Assembly: GCF_003576315.1 (NCBI RefSeq)
Contig: NZ_QWFZ01000003.1
Span: 186,001 to 250,000, forward strand
Source of the DNA: Henriciella mobilis
Lineage (GTDB): Bacteria; Pseudomonadota; Alphaproteobacteria; Caulobacterales; Hyphomonadaceae
Length of the DNA stretch: 64,000 bases
Reading direction: 5' to 3'
Position numbers and translations under genes: made by a program. This document shows, in pieces, positions 18,053 to 26,901 of this stretch. Position 1 is the first letter of the stretch; the number at the start of each line of letters is the position of its first letter. Below the pieces are notes generated by a model. The model was given only the letters and a program-made list of their open reading frames with translations. It was not told the DNA's origin and did no database searches.

Positions 18053-18469
18053 TCAGCTCGGCCGGGACTGCTCATATGGGCTGTCGAGCGAGAAGGTCGG
18101 GATACGGGCGGAGAATTCCTCACCGTTCTCGCTGACCATCGTATAGTTGCCGCCCATCATGCCGGACGGGGCCGCGAGCGGCGCGCCGGAGGAGTAGCGA
18201 AAGGATTCGCCAGGCTCGAGGCGCGGCTGCTGTCCGACGACGCCCTCGCCATCGACGATCTGACGGCGGCCCTGGCTGTCGACAATCTCCCAGTGGCGGG
18301 TCGTCAGCGTCCAGGTCTGTTCCGACCCGTTCTCGATCTCGACCGTATACTGCCAGACATACTGGCCGGAAGCCGGACGCGACTCGTCATGCAGGAAGCG
18401 CGGCTGGACGCGGATTTTCACGCCGCGGGTATCGGCTTCGTAGACCGGTGGCGGAGGACGTCCTGCCAT
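18053..18469 (-). CDS. apaG: ApaG domain protein
   Basis: A 138-residue ApaG protein, a fibronectin-III-like fold. Visible motifs are VWQYTVEIENGSEQTWTLTTRHW, the VDGEGVVGQQPRLEPGESF loop and PSGMMGGNYTMV, which are the most conserved family segments. ApaG affects cobalt resistance and magnesium efflux in enteric bacteria, but its molecular role is unclear. It is separated by 24 bases from metZ upstream on the same strand, so the two may be co-transcribed; this metZ-apaG pairing is seen in other alphaproteobacteria. Confidence 0.93.
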   Translation of the reverse strand: MAGRPPPPVYEADTRGVKIRVQPRFLHDESRPASGQYVWQYTVEIENGSEQTWTLTTRHWEIVDSQGRRQIVDGEGVVGQQPRLEPGESFRYSSGAPLAAPSGMMGGNYTMVSENGEEFSARIPTFSLDSPYEQSRPS

Positions 18470-18493
18470 GTTGTCTGGTACTCCCTTAAGGGC

Positions 18494-19684
18494 CTACATG
18501 GCATCAAGAGCCGCGAGGATGTCCGCCTCGAGGTCGCCGGCATCTTCAAGGCCCACCGAAATGCGAATCCAGCTTTCGTCGAGCCCCATGGAGGCCCGTT
18601 CCTCTTCGTTCAACGCGCGATGGGTTGTTGAAGCGGGATGGCAAGCCAGCGATTTCGTGTCACCTAAATTGTTTGAAATGTCCACAAGCTTCATGGCATT
18701 CAGCACACGGAATGCTTCGGGCCGGCCACCCTTCACCGAGAAGGCGACAAGTGTTCCGCCCTCGGACATTTGTTTGGCGTGAATCGTGTAGTGCGGGTGG
18801 TCCTTCCGTCCCGGATACCGAACAGCTTTTACATTGGCATGGCCCGCAATCGCATCGGCCAGACGGGCCGCATTCCGGCTAGCCTGGCGCACGCGCAAGT
18901 CCAGTGTTTCGAGGCCCTTGAGCACCACCCAGGCATTGAAAGGTGACGGGGCCGGACCGGTATGGCGGATCCACGGATCAATGTGTTCCTCGATCCAGTC
19001 CGACGGACCGCATATCGCCCCGGCGAGGACGCGCCCCTGCCCGTCCATATGCTTGGTTGCCGAGTAGACGGAGATGTCAGCGCCGAGCTCCAGCGGCTTC
19101 TGCAGGATCGGCGAGGCGAAGACATTGTCCACGACCAGCTTTGCTCCGGCCGCATGCGCAAGCTCAGCCACGGCCGCGATATCAACAGCCTCCAGAAGGG
19201 GATTGGACGGCGACTCGATCAGGACCAGCTTCGCCGGTTTCGACAGCGCCTTCTTCCAGGCATCAAGGTCTGAGCCTTGCACGAATTCAGTCTCCACACC
19301 ATAGCGCGGCAGGATGGTCTGGCAGATGACACGGCAGGAGCCGAAAAGCGCGCTGGCGGCGACCACCCGGTCACCCTGCCCGACAGGTGCGATCATCGTT
19401 GTCGAGATCGCCCCCATGCCGGACGCGGTGACGCGGCAGGTCTCTGAGCCTTCGAGCATGGTCAGCCGGTCTTCCAGCATCCGCACAGTCGGATTGGCAT
19501 AGCGCGAATAGACAAAGCCTTCCTCTTCGCCAGCCATACGGGCAGCCGCCTGTTCGGCGCTGTCATAGGCATAGCCGGAGGTCAGGAAGAGCGCTTCGGA
19601 CGTCTCGCCAAACTGGGAGCGCATGGTGCCGCCGCGCACGAGTTTGGTCGCCGGCTTCCAGTCTTTTCCATCGCGCGTGGACAT
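18494..19684 (-). CDS. metZ: O-succinylhomoserine sulfhydrylase
   Basis: A PLP enzyme of the Cys/Met metabolism family that converts O-succinylhomoserine and sulfide to homocysteine in direct-sulfhydrylation methionine synthesis. From the ATG at 19684 it has 396 residues; the PLP lysine is Lys211 in SVYSATKHMDGQGR, and SRYANPTVRMLEDRL and SNPLLEAVDI are in the expected places. An upstream in-frame ATG at 19702 exists, but the GGAAGGA ribosome binding site is spaced correctly only for 19684. It diverges from the dCTP deaminase gene with about 60 bases between starts. I found no SAM-II-type riboswitch there. Confidence 0.9.
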   Translation of the reverse strand: MSTRDGKDWKPATKLVRGGTMRSQFGETSEALFLTSGYAYDSAEQAAARMAGEEEGFVYSRYANPTVRMLEDRLTMLEGSETCRVTASGMGAISTTMIAPVGQGDRVVAASALFGSCRVICQTILPRYGVETEFVQGSDLDAWKKALSKPAKLVLIESPSNPLLEAVDIAAVAELAHAAGAKLVVDNVFASPILQKPLELGADISVYSATKHMDGQGRVLAGAICGPSDWIEEHIDPWIRHTGPAPSPFNAWVVLKGLETLDLRVRQASRNAARLADAIAGHANVKAVRYPGRKDHPHYTIHAKQMSEGGTLVAFSVKGGRPEAFRVLNAMKLVDISNNLGDTKSLACHPASTTHRALNEEERASMGLDESWIRISVGLEDAGDLEADILAALDAM

Positions 19685-19705
19685 GGCGATCGGTCCTTCC
19701 ATTAA

Positions 19706-19720
19706 AGAGCGCTCCGCTCT
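19706..19720. repeat. short inverted repeat in the metZ/dcd divergent region
   Basis: AGAGCG and CGCTCT six-base arms flank a three-base CTC spacer in the short divergent region. It could be an operator or a 5'-leader hairpin of the metZ message, but it is short enough to be chance. Confidence 0.25.
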
Positions 19721-19748
19721 AAGCCTTTTTCCTGAAAGGGATCAAGGG

Positions 19749-20774
19749 ATGGCTGAAGCGACGCCGGGCGTTCTGCCCGATACCGACATCGCAGCCCTGT
19801 TCGACACAGGGGCAATTCGCTCGACGGATACGCTGGACCATGACCAGATCCAGCCGGCCAGCCTCGACCTGCGCCTCGGGCCCGATGCCTACCGGATCCG
19901 CGCCTCCTTCCTGCCAGGGCCGAACCGCTCGGTCGCCGATGTGCTGCAGGAGCCCGGCATCGAACTTCACCGGATCGACCTGACCGTGCAGGGCGCTGTG
20001 CTGGAGACCGGCTGCGTCTATCTCGTCCCGCTAATGGAATCGCTGCGCCTGCCACCGGGCATTTCAGGGCGCGCCAATCCGAAAAGCTCGACCGGGCGGA
20101 TCGACGTGTTCACCCGCCTCGTCACCAATCGCGGAAAAACCTTCGACGATATCGCGACCGGCTATTCCGGGCCGCTCTGGCTGGAAATCAGCCCGCGCAC
20201 CTTCTCCATCTTTGTGCGGCCGGGTGACCGGCTCGCCCAGCTGCGCCTGCGCCGCGGCAAACCGCAGAACACCTCCGAGAAGACCGTCTCTATCGACATG
20301 CAGACGGGCGATGGCCCGGTCGGCTGGCGCGCCAAGCGGCACGCGCCGCTGATCGACCTGCGAGGGATCGGCAGGCATGAAGTCGCTGACTTCTGGGAGC
20401 CGCTCTTCCCGCACAAGGGCCGTCTCGTCCTCAATCCTGACGACTTCTATATCCTGGCCTCGCGCGAGAGCGTGAAAGTCGCAGGCACCAAGGCTGCGGA
20501 GATGGCGCCGATTGCACCAGAGCTGGGCGAATTTCGCGCTCATTATGCCGGCTTCTTCGATCCCGGATTCGGTACGAACAAGGGCGGCTCGCGTGCCGTC
20601 CTGGAAGTTCGCTCGCGCGATGTGCCCTTCATCCTCGAGCACGGCCAGCCTGTCGCCAAGCTGGTCTATGAAGACATGGCGGCAAAGCCCGGCGCCCTCT
20701 ATGGCAGCGGTACCAGCAATTATCAGGGCCAGGGCCTGAAACTGTCGAAGCACTTCCAGGCGCCGAAGGCCTGA
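19749..20774 (+). CDS. dcd: 2'-deoxycytidine 5'-triphosphate deaminase (two-domain Dcd type)
   Basis: Converts dCTP to dUTP for thymidylate synthesis. The 341-residue length is about twice that of E. coli Dcd and fits the duplicated-domain form found in alphaproteobacteria. The first dUTPase-like repeat holds DQIQPASLDLRLG and SGRANPKSSTGRIDVFTRLV; the second repeat (from about residue 215) holds the equivalent DDFYILASRE, GFFDPGFG and a C-terminal GSGTSNYQGQGLKLSKHF. The ATG at 19749 has an AAGGG ribosome binding site. It faces away from metZ. Confidence 0.88.
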   Translation: MAEATPGVLPDTDIAALFDTGAIRSTDTLDHDQIQPASLDLRLGPDAYRIRASFLPGPNRSVADVLQEPGIELHRIDLTVQGAVLETGCVYLVPLMESLRLPPGISGRANPKSSTGRIDVFTRLVTNRGKTFDDIATGYSGPLWLEISPRTFSIFVRPGDRLAQLRLRRGKPQNTSEKTVSIDMQTGDGPVGWRAKRHAPLIDLRGIGRHEVADFWEPLFPHKGRLVLNPDDFYILASRESVKVAGTKAAEMAPIAPELGEFRAHYAGFFDPGFGTNKGGSRAVLEVRSRDVPFILEHGQPVAKLVYEDMAAKPGALYGSGTSNYQGQGLKLSKHFQAPKA

Positions 20775-20838
20775 GGCTGGACAGCGCGCAACAAGTGCGC
20801 TCGACTGTTCCCCTGATCGAGACCCAAAGGACCGCGAC

Positions 20839-21279
20839 ATGAAACATGCCCTCTTCCTCTCCGCCGGCTTTCTGGCGCTTGCAGCCTGCAACGGTTCCGG
20901 CGAGGACGCTGGCGCCAGCCAGGCCGACAGCCTCAAGGCAGACTGCATCGTCATCGCAAATGACCCTGAAGGGGTCGAAGAAATCGCGAGCATGGGCACG
21001 GATGCTGAAGGCTTCTGCTCCTGCGTCGTGGCTGTCGTGGCCGCCATGCCCGAGGATGATGGTGCAAGCGTGAAGTCGATCATGAGCGAGGTCGCCGATG
21101 GCATGCAGGAAACAGGGCGCGGGACCGAGGATGTCGTCGGCGGGATGATTTCCGATGCCATGGCGAATCCGGATGACATGGATGCGCAGGCCACCCAGAC
21201 CGGCGTCCGTCTGGTCGGCGGCATGTTCGACGACATTGCCGATGGCTTCGAGGAAACCGGCAGCTGCCCGGCAAGCTGA
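20839..21279 (+). CDS. hypothetical lipoprotein
   Basis: A 146-residue secreted protein of unknown function. It begins with a short signal peptide and lipobox (GFLALAACNG, Cys at about residue 18), so it should be lipid-anchored. The mature part is strongly acidic, has a Cys pair (FCSCVV, about residues 61-63) plus single cysteines near the start and end, and contains several Met/Asp/Gly-rich helices. An AAAGGA ribosome binding site precedes the ATG. I recognise no named family. It is about 80 bases from the amidohydrolase gene and could be co-transcribed with it. Confidence 0.75.
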   Translation: MKHALFLSAGFLALAACNGSGEDAGASQADSLKADCIVIANDPEGVEEIASMGTDAEGFCSCVVAVVAAMPEDDGASVKSIMSEVADGMQETGRGTEDVVGGMISDAMANPDDMDAQATQTGVRLVGGMFDDIADGFEETGSCPAS

Positions 21280-21361
21280 CGGCGATTGACTTCCGCATGG
21301 TGAGGCGTGCTCTCTGACGTCAAACTGCCCGCGTAAAGACGGGTCATCAGGAGGACACGCC

Positions 21362-23101
21362 ATGAGCCATGATCTTATTATCCGCAACGGCTTCGTTGCC
21401 GACGGCACAGGCGAACCCGGTCGCGAGGCCGACATTGCCATAGACAATGGCCGCATCGCCCATGTCGGCAAGGTGCCAGGCAAAGGCCTGCAGGAGATCG
21501 ATGCCAAGGGCCAGCTCGTCACGCCCGGCTTCGTCGACGTGCACACCCATTATGACGGCCAGGTTACCTGGGGCGATACGCTGACACCCTCTTCCATCCA
21601 CGGCGTGACGACCGCCGTGATGGGCAATTGCGGGGTCGGTTTCGCCCCCTGCAAGCCCGAAGACCATGACCGGCTCATCCGACTGATGGAGGGCGTCGAG
21701 GACATTCCCTTCCCTGTCCTTTTCACCGGCCTTCTCTGGGACTGGGAGAGCTTCCCTGACTATCTGAACAGTCTTTCCGCCAAATCCTTCGACATCGACT
21801 TCGCAGCCCAGCTGCCGCATGCCGCGCTGCGCGTCTTCGTCATGGGCGAACGCGGCGCCAATCGCGAGGAAGCCACCGAGACGGAAATCGCGCAGATGGC
21901 CAAGCTCGCGAAAGAAGCCGTCGAAGCCGGCGCACTCGGCTTCTCGACCTCCCGCACGCTCAACCACCGTACCTCCGACGGCCAGCCAACTCCGACCCTG
22001 ACCGCCTCCGAAGCCGAACTCACCGGAATCGCCATGGCGCTCAAAGAGGCCGGCAAGGGCGTGCTCCAGTTTGTGTCCGACTTCGACGATCCAAAAAAGG
22101 AAGCGGCCATGCTGCGCCGGATTGTCGAGGCCTCCGGCCGGCCGCTTTCGGTCTCGCTCGCCCAATCGGATCGTGCGCCCGAAGGGTGGCGGGTCCTGCT
22201 GGCCTCAATCGAGCAGGCCGTCGAAGAGGGACTGCCGATGCGCGCCCAGGTCTGCGGGCGGCCAGTGGGCGTGCTGCTCGGCCTCGAGCTCACCATGAAC
22301 CCGTTCACGGCCCATCCGGTTTTCCAGGAAATCAGGGACAAGCCGCTCGCCGAGAAGGTCGCCGCGCTGCGCGATCCGGATTTTCGCGCCCGCCTGCTCG
22401 CGAGCCGGCCGGATCCCGACAATCCTTTCGTCAAAAGCCTGCTGCGCCAGTTCGGCAAACTCTTCACGCTGGACGCCGTCCCGGACTATGAGCCAACCGC
22501 CGACCGCACGGTCGAGGCAATCGCGAAAGCGCGCGGCGTCTCGAACGAAGAGGCCGCGCTCGACATACTGCTCGAGGATGACGGCCACGGTATGCTGTAC
22601 CTGCCTTTCCTCAACTACGCTCAAGGGTCGCTCGATCCATCATATGAAATGCTGAAAAGCTCGGCGACCATTCCCGGCCTTTCGGATGGCGGCGCGCATG
22701 TCGGCATGATCTGCGACGGTTCCTTCCCGACAAGCATGCTGACCCACTGGACACGTGATCGTAGACGCGGTGATCGCTTCCCGGTCGAGTGGATCGTCAA
22801 GCGCCAGACAGCCGATACCGCCCACTGGGTCGGGCTCAACGACCGCGGTCTCATCGTCCCCGGATACCGGGCCGATCTCAATGTCATCGATTATGACCGG
22901 CTGACCCTGCACCGCCCGGAGATCCTCCGCGACCTTCCGGCTGGCGGGCGGCGGCTGATGCAGCGCGCCTCCGGCTATACGGCGACCATCGTCGCCGGTG
23001 AAATCATCTACCGCGACGGAGACCCGACCGGCGCCAAACCGGGCCGGCTTGTGCGCGGCGCGCAACACTCTCCGGAAATATCCCGGATTGCGGCCGAATA
23101 G
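21362..23101 (+). CDS. amidohydrolase, N-acyl-D-amino-acid deacylase type
   Basis: A 579-residue metal-dependent hydrolase of the D-aminoacylase branch of the amidohydrolase superfamily. The metal motif HTHYDGQ (His61, His63) closes the first strand of the barrel, and the family-specific [10 protein letters not shown] with a metal-ligand Cys (Cys90) follows. A later [12 protein letters not shown] holds the catalytic Asp segment, and the C-terminal beta domain ends in [16 protein letters not shown]. Characterised relatives cleave N-acyl-D-amino acids, but many homologues have unknown substrates. A GGAGGA ribosome binding site precedes the ATG. It is likely cytoplasmic, as no signal peptide is visible. 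Confidence 0.87.
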   Translation: MSHDLIIRNGFVADGTGEPGREADIAIDNGRIAHVGKVPGKGLQEIDAKGQLVTPGFVDVHTHYDGQVTWGDTLTPSSIHGVTTAVMGNCGVGFAPCKPEDHDRLIRLMEGVEDIPFPVLFTGLLWDWESFPDYLNSLSAKSFDIDFAAQLPHAALRVFVMGERGANREEATETEIAQMAKLAKEAVEAGALGFSTSRTLNHRTSDGQPTPTLTASEAELTGIAMALKEAGKGVLQFVSDFDDPKKEAAMLRRIVEASGRPLSVSLAQSDRAPEGWRVLLASIEQAVEEGLPMRAQVCGRPVGVLLGLELTMNPFTAHPVFQEIRDKPLAEKVAALRDPDFRARLLASRPDPDNPFVKSLLRQFGKLFTLDAVPDYEPTADRTVEAIAKARGVSNEEAALDILLEDDGHGMLYLPFLNYAQGSLDPSYEMLKSSATIPGLSDGGAHVGMICDGSFPTSMLTHWTRDRRRGDRFPVEWIVKRQTADTAHWVGLNDRGLIVPGYRADLNVIDYDRLTLHRPEILRDLPAGGRRLMQRASGYTATIVAGEIIYRDGDPTGAKPGRLVRGAQHSPEISRIAAE

Positions 23102-23186
23102 GACAAATTTACTCGATCTCAGTAGGTTTGCACTAACATCCTGGCATCACATCTCGCCTGTCAGGCGAATCGTGAGGGGACGCCGC

Positions 23187-23372
23187 ATGTCGCAACAGAC
23201 ACTGGAAGCAATGGCCGTCGTGGCGAGCGTTTTTGCTGCCATCTTCGCGTTTCGCGCGCTCTATGTCGTGGCGTTCTACAGGTCATGGACGCTCGCCGAA
23301 CTGCTGGGCATGCAGGACGATGGCTGGGAAAGCGAACGAATGAAGAAGAACCGCCGGACGTTCTGGCGCTAG
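23187..23372 (+). CDS. small membrane protein (61 aa)
   Basis: Hydrophobic N-terminal half (AVVASVFAAIFAFRALYVVAF, about residues 10-30) forming one membrane helix, followed by a soluble tail with several charged residues ending in KKNRRTFWR. The start at 23187 has a GAGGGG ribosome binding site. No known family. Its TAG stop shares a CTAG palindrome with the stop of the convergent MFS gene, giving a four-base antisense overlap. The frame is open further upstream but without a comparable start. Confidence 0.65.
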   Translation: MSQQTLEAMAVVASVFAAIFAFRALYVVAFYRSWTLAELLGMQDDGWESERMKKNRRTFWR

Positions 23373-24673
23373 GCCTGCTCCCTGGCTGGCTTGATATCCT
23401 GCTCCTCGACATCCTGAAAGCGGTCTGCACCGGCAAGCTCCGGGAAGAGGCGCGTCCAGGCAAGTGCCGTGACGATCGCCATGCACCCGCCGAAGACGAC
23501 TGCCCCCACCGGTCCGAGCAGGCGGGCGGCTACGCCGCTCTCGAATTCCCCCAGTTCATTCGACGCCGACACGAAGATGAAGGAGACCGATGTCACGCGG
23601 CCCTTCATCTCATCCGGTGTTGCCAACTGGATCAGCGAAGCGCGCACATAGACCGAGATCTCGTCAGCCGCCCCGGTCACGATCAGCGCCAGCATGGACA
23701 GCCAGAAGAATGGCGACAGGCCGAAGACGAGCGTTGCGACGCCATAGATCCCCACCGCCCACATCATCCATGGGCCGACCCGCTGCGACAGCGGCCTTGA
23801 GGCCAGGATGAAGGCAACGGTCGCGGCGCCGATCGCCGGCGAGGCGGCCAGCAGGCCGAGCCCTTCCTGGCCGACATGCAGGATGTCCCGTGCGAACACA
23901 GGCAGCAGCGCCTTCGCGCCGCCAAAGAAGACGACGACCAGGTCCAGCGAAATCGCGCCGAGCACGATCTTGTTGCGCCGGATATAACCAAGCCCCTCGA
24001 AAACCATCGACCAGCCACGCGCATTGGCGAGCTTCTTGTGCGCGGGCGTCTTTGCTGTCGAAATGGCGAGAATGGCGAAAGTGACCAGCACAATGGCCAC
24101 GCAATACACCGTCGCTGCGCTGAAGAAGCCATAGATCAGGCCGCCCGCTGCCGGTCCGATGATCACAGCCGTCTGGAAGCCGAGCGAGTTCCAGGCAATC
24201 GCATTCGGCAGTTCCTGGCGCGGCACCAGTTGCGGGAAAAGGGAATTGGCGGCGGCCGGCGTGAACGCATTCACGCAGCCAAGCAGCGCCGCAACACAGA
24301 AGATGATCGGCAACGCACTCCCGGCCGGCAGGAAAACCGAAGCGAGGAGAGCAAAGGACAAGAGCAGCCTGATCACATTCGCGATGATCAGGATCATCTT
24401 GCGGTTCAGCCGGTCCGCCGCCTGCCCGCCCAGCAGGGAAAGCAAAAGGACGGGGACGAACTGGGTCAGCCCCACAAGGCCCAGGAGGAAGGCCGCTTCT
24501 TCGATGCTCCAGCCGAGCCCGCCCGTCTCTGCAGGGCGGCGCGCAAGGTCGTAGACCTGATAGCCGATCGTGATCGCTTCCATCTGACGAGCAGCCGCAA
24601 TCGAAACCCGCATCGACCAGTAATGCAGGTAGGCACGGTGGCGAAACACCTGGAGTGACGGAGCAAGAGCCAT
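23369..24673 (-). CDS. MFS transporter, MFS_3/EntS-like
   Basis: A 434-residue inner-membrane exporter with about 12 hydrophobic helices. Features of the EntS-like group are the N-terminal FRHRAYLHYWSMRVSIAAA, the loop GGQAADRLNRKMILI between helices 2 and 3 (the MFS G-x-x-x-D-R-x-x-R/K signature) and the mid-sequence NAITPAAANSLFPQLV-type segment here reading NAFTPAAANSLFPQLV. The EntS name comes from siderophore export, but no siderophore genes are nearby, so the substrate is unknown. It converges with the small membrane protein gene. Confidence 0.88.
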   Translation of the reverse strand: MALAPSLQVFRHRAYLHYWSMRVSIAAARQMEAITIGYQVYDLARRPAETGGLGWSIEEAAFLLGLVGLTQFVPVLLLSLLGGQAADRLNRKMILIIANVIRLLLSFALLASVFLPAGSALPIIFCVAALLGCVNAFTPAAANSLFPQLVPRQELPNAIAWNSLGFQTAVIIGPAAGGLIYGFFSAATVYCVAIVLVTFAILAISTAKTPAHKKLANARGWSMVFEGLGYIRRNKIVLGAISLDLVVVFFGGAKALLPVFARDILHVGQEGLGLLAASPAIGAATVAFILASRPLSQRVGPWMMWAVGIYGVATLVFGLSPFFWLSMLALIVTGAADEISVYVRASLIQLATPDEMKGRVTSVSFIFVSASNELGEFESGVAARLLGPVGAVVFGGCMAIVTALAWTRLFPELAGADRFQDVEEQDIKPAREQA

Positions 24674-24732
24674 GGGAGCGCTGTCCTAACGCTTCGTGAG
24701 AACGGCGCAACGGGAAAGACATGACAAGGACG

Positions 24733-24767
24733 CTTGACATGACAAGTGACCTTGTCTAAATGTCAAG
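24733..24767 (+). promoter_or_regulatory. promoter with nested inverted repeats before a membrane-protein/XRE gene pair
   Basis: TTGACA (24734-24739), 17 bases, then TAAATG (24757-24762) form a good -35/-10 pair about 35 bases before the ATG at 24797. The same bases carry an outer inverted repeat CTTGACAT/ATGTCAAG (24733-24740, 24760-24767) and an inner one GACAAG/CTTGTC (24741-24746, 24751-24756). GACATGACAAG also occurs as a direct repeat at 24718 and 24736. A repressor bound here would cover the whole promoter; the XRE protein at 25217 is the obvious candidate. Confidence 0.6.
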
Positions 24768-24796
24768 GAAACTCGACAACTTGAAGGAAACTGAAC

Positions 24797-25204
24797 ATGG
24801 CCCAAGTCGGATTCAACGCCGCCAAGAAGCGGTATCACCGCATATTCTGGCCTGCCATGGCCGCTTACGTCGCAATCGTGCTCACCGGGGCGTGGATCGT
24901 CGACAAGGAAACCACGCCGAAATGGATTGCGGGCAGCATTGCGGTTGCAACGGCCATTCCAGTCTGCATCGCTCTGTGGGCGATTGTCCGCTGGATGAGC
25001 GAGACCGACGAGTACACCCGCATCAAGCACCTCAAAGGTTTTGCCCGCGGGGCCGCGTTGACCATTTCCGGCGTCTTCGTCATCGGCTTCATGCAATTGT
25101 TCGAGGTTATCGACGATTTCGAAGTCTTCTGGGTCGGCCCTGCCTTCTTCCTGGCTTATGGACTGGCAACCTGCCTGCCCGACCTCTTCGGCAAGACAGT
25201 GTGA
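24797..25204 (+). CDS. four-helix membrane protein paired with an XRE regulator
   Basis: A 135-residue inner-membrane protein with about four hydrophobic segments (around residues 18-35, 42-62, 80-100 and 108-127) and a basic N-terminus. The loop between helices 2 and 3 contains RWMSETDEYTRIKHLKG, a conserved-looking charged motif. The family has no assigned function to my knowledge. It is the first gene of a two-gene unit whose second gene, 12 bases downstream, encodes a short XRE regulator; the pair resembles membrane-protein/YozG-like modules found widely in bacteria. An AAGGAAACTGAAC ribosome binding site precedes the ATG. Confidence 0.8.
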   Translation: MAQVGFNAAKKRYHRIFWPAMAAYVAIVLTGAWIVDKETTPKWIAGSIAVATAIPVCIALWAIVRWMSETDEYTRIKHLKGFARGAALTISGVFVIGFMQLFEVIDDFEVFWVGPAFFLAYGLATCLPDLFGKTV

Positions 25205-25216
25205 GAGGCGTCAGCG

Positions 25217-25432
25217 ATGGAAAACATCATCCGCACGCTGCGCGCTGAACATGGATGGAGTCAGGCGGCACTGGCTGAAAAGTTGGACGTCTCCCGCCAG
25301 TCGGTAAATGCCATCGAAACCGGCAAGTACGACCCGTCCCTGCCACTTGCATTCGCCATTGCCCGCCTGTTCGGCAAGACGATCGAGGAGGTTTTCTTCG
25401 ACGGGGTGGGCAATCAGAAGGCTGCCGAGTAG
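25217..25432 (+). CDS. short XRE/YozG-like helix-turn-helix regulator
   Basis: A 71-residue DNA-binding protein consisting almost entirely of an HTH_3 domain: LRAEHGWSQAALAEKLDVSRQSVNAIETGKYDPSLPLAFAIAR spans about residues 8-50, and the C-terminal FGKTIEEVFF closes the fold. It is the second gene of the unit starting at 24797 and probably represses its own promoter, where nested inverted repeats overlap the -35 and -10 boxes. The ribosome binding site is GAGAGGCG. It has no effector domain, so the membrane protein partner may supply the signal; that is speculation. Confidence 0.9.
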   Translation: MENIIRTLRAEHGWSQAALAEKLDVSRQSVNAIETGKYDPSLPLAFAIARLFGKTIEEVFFDGVGNQKAAE

Positions 25433-25464
25433 AATTTCTCCCGGAGGAATCGGGGGAGGAAAAA

Positions 25465-25839
25465 ATGACTACGAGACACCTGATTGTGGCAAGCGCTGCT
25501 CTGGCGCTTGCCGCATCGTGCGGCGGGCCAAGCATTATTGACGAAGTGAAAAACGCACGTCTTGCCGAATGCCCGTCGAACGACATCGGCACGATCGTGA
25601 ACAATTTCTACAACACGACCAGCTGGACGGCCTACAATGGCGAAACAGAGACCACGAGGGAAGTCTATGCCGAAGGCGAGATCATGTTCGCCGGTGCCTA
25701 TAAAACGGCACGGCTTGGCTTTCTCTATGATGAAACCACCGGCCAGGTGACCCTCATGGGCGTTGATTTCTCCGGACAGGACCAACCGATGGGTATCGCT
25801 ACCGCCCTCATTGAGAAGATGTGTGAGGAAGCGCGCTAA
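25465..25839 (+). CDS. hypothetical lipoprotein
   Basis: A 124-residue secreted protein with signal peptide and lipobox (ALALAASCGG, Cys at about residue 19). The mature region has two more cysteines (AECPSND near 36 and EKMCEEA at the end) that could form a disulfide, and a beta-rich middle (EGEIMFAGAYKTARLGFLYD). I recognise no family. A GGAGGAAAAA ribosome binding site precedes the ATG. It follows the XRE gene by 32 bases and could belong to the same transcript. It abuts the stop of the radical SAM gene on the other strand with no gap. Confidence 0.72.
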   Translation: MTTRHLIVASAALALAASCGGPSIIDEVKNARLAECPSNDIGTIVNNFYNTTSWTAYNGETETTREVYAEGEIMFAGAYKTARLGFLYDETTGQVTLMGVDFSGQDQPMGIATALIEKMCEEAR

Positions 25840-26787
25840 TCAGGCCGAGCAGCTGCCGCCGCCAAGAACGCAGAAGCTGGCGCACCAGGCATGGTTGAGC
25901 TGGACAGGCGCTGCCGTCGCCTCCGACAGCGTTTCGCCAAGCTCGAATTGCGAGTCATAGGGCAGAAGCGTGCAGGCGGTCACGACCGGTCTTGCCGCCC
26001 CTTGCCGCTTCACGATCATGCGCTGGCTTGCGCACATCATGTCGGACGGATCGATATTCAGGATGCTCCAGCAGGCGGTGGTGATCTCAGGCGGGTCGTC
26101 GCCTTCGATCATTTCGGGAAACAGGACAAGCTGACGGGCGTCCGACGGATCGATACCCAGTCCAAACCGCCCGATCAGCGCCCCATAGCCCGCGCGGGCT
26201 TGCGCATCGTCATCGCTCAGCGCCTGCCGGCCCGCAATTGCGATGCGGAAGCCCTCGCCAGCCAGCCAGGAAAGCCCCTCAAGCGCTGCCGCGAATGAAC
26301 CGGTCCCGCGCTCCTCATCGTGCGGCGCCTCCAGGTAATGATCCATCGAAACGCGCAGCGTCATCTGCCCGCCAAAGCGCGCTTTCAGGGCGAGCAGGCC
26401 CTCTCGGATGCGCGGGCGCATCATCGGGCGCATTGCATTTGTCAGCAGCAGCAGCCTGTGGCCGCGTGAGAGGATCGCCTCCATGATCGCCAGAATGTCC
26501 GGGCACATGAACGGCTCACCACCCGTGATCCCGATTTCCTTCGTGCCATCGCCGAGCGCATCGATCTCATCGAGGAAGGGCATGACATCGCCCAGCGTCA
26601 GATAGGCCAGATCGTCATTGGTTGGCGAACTTTTGATATAGCAATTGCGGCAAGCGATATTGCAGAGCGTCCCGGTGTTGAGCCAGAGCGTCTTGAGCCC
26701 GCGCCAGTCGACGCTGCCGCGCGTTTCACCCTTGGCGGTCACAAAGGGATCGTGGAACTTCTGCTGAATCAGGGTCGTATGCGCCAT
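25840..26787 (-). CDS. radical SAM protein with Cys-rich C-terminus
   Basis: A 315-residue radical SAM enzyme. The [4Fe-4S] motif CX3CX2C is at Cys42, Cys46 and Cys49 (CNIACRNCY), the SAM-binding GGEP occurs in IGITGGEPFMCP, and the barrel continues to about residue 220. The last ~100 residues hold further cysteines (TTACWSIL, DMMCASQR, VTACTLLPY and a final CASFCVLGGGSC), consistent with an auxiliary Fe-S SPASM-like domain. The substrate is unknown. The start at 26787 (MAHTTLIQQ) is preferred over 26847. It has no peptide-precursor gene that I can see nearby, though the adjacent small lipoprotein is on the opposite strand. Confidence 0.85.
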   Translation of the reverse strand: MAHTTLIQQKFHDPFVTAKGETRGSVDWRGLKTLWLNTGTLCNIACRNCYIKSSPTNDDLAYLTLGDVMPFLDEIDALGDGTKEIGITGGEPFMCPDILAIMEAILSRGHRLLLLTNAMRPMMRPRIREGLLALKARFGGQMTLRVSMDHYLEAPHDEERGTGSFAAALEGLSWLAGEGFRIAIAGRQALSDDDAQARAGYGALIGRFGLGIDPSDARQLVLFPEMIEGDDPPEITTACWSILNIDPSDMMCASQRMIVKRQGAARPVVTACTLLPYDSQFELGETLSEATAAPVQLNHAWCASFCVLGGGSCSA

Positions 26788-26901
26788 GGCCCGCGAGACT
26801 ATGCGCACGACCGCGCAAGGCAAGCGGCTGCACGCAGGCGATGACACAGATGTGATTCAGCTTGACGCAGCCAACCGCCGTGGCAAAGCATGCTCGCCGT
26901 C

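Noticed and set aside
19685-19748. Possible SAM-II riboswitch before metZ
   Set aside because: The space between the divergent starts is too short and the SAM-II pseudoknot consensus is absent.
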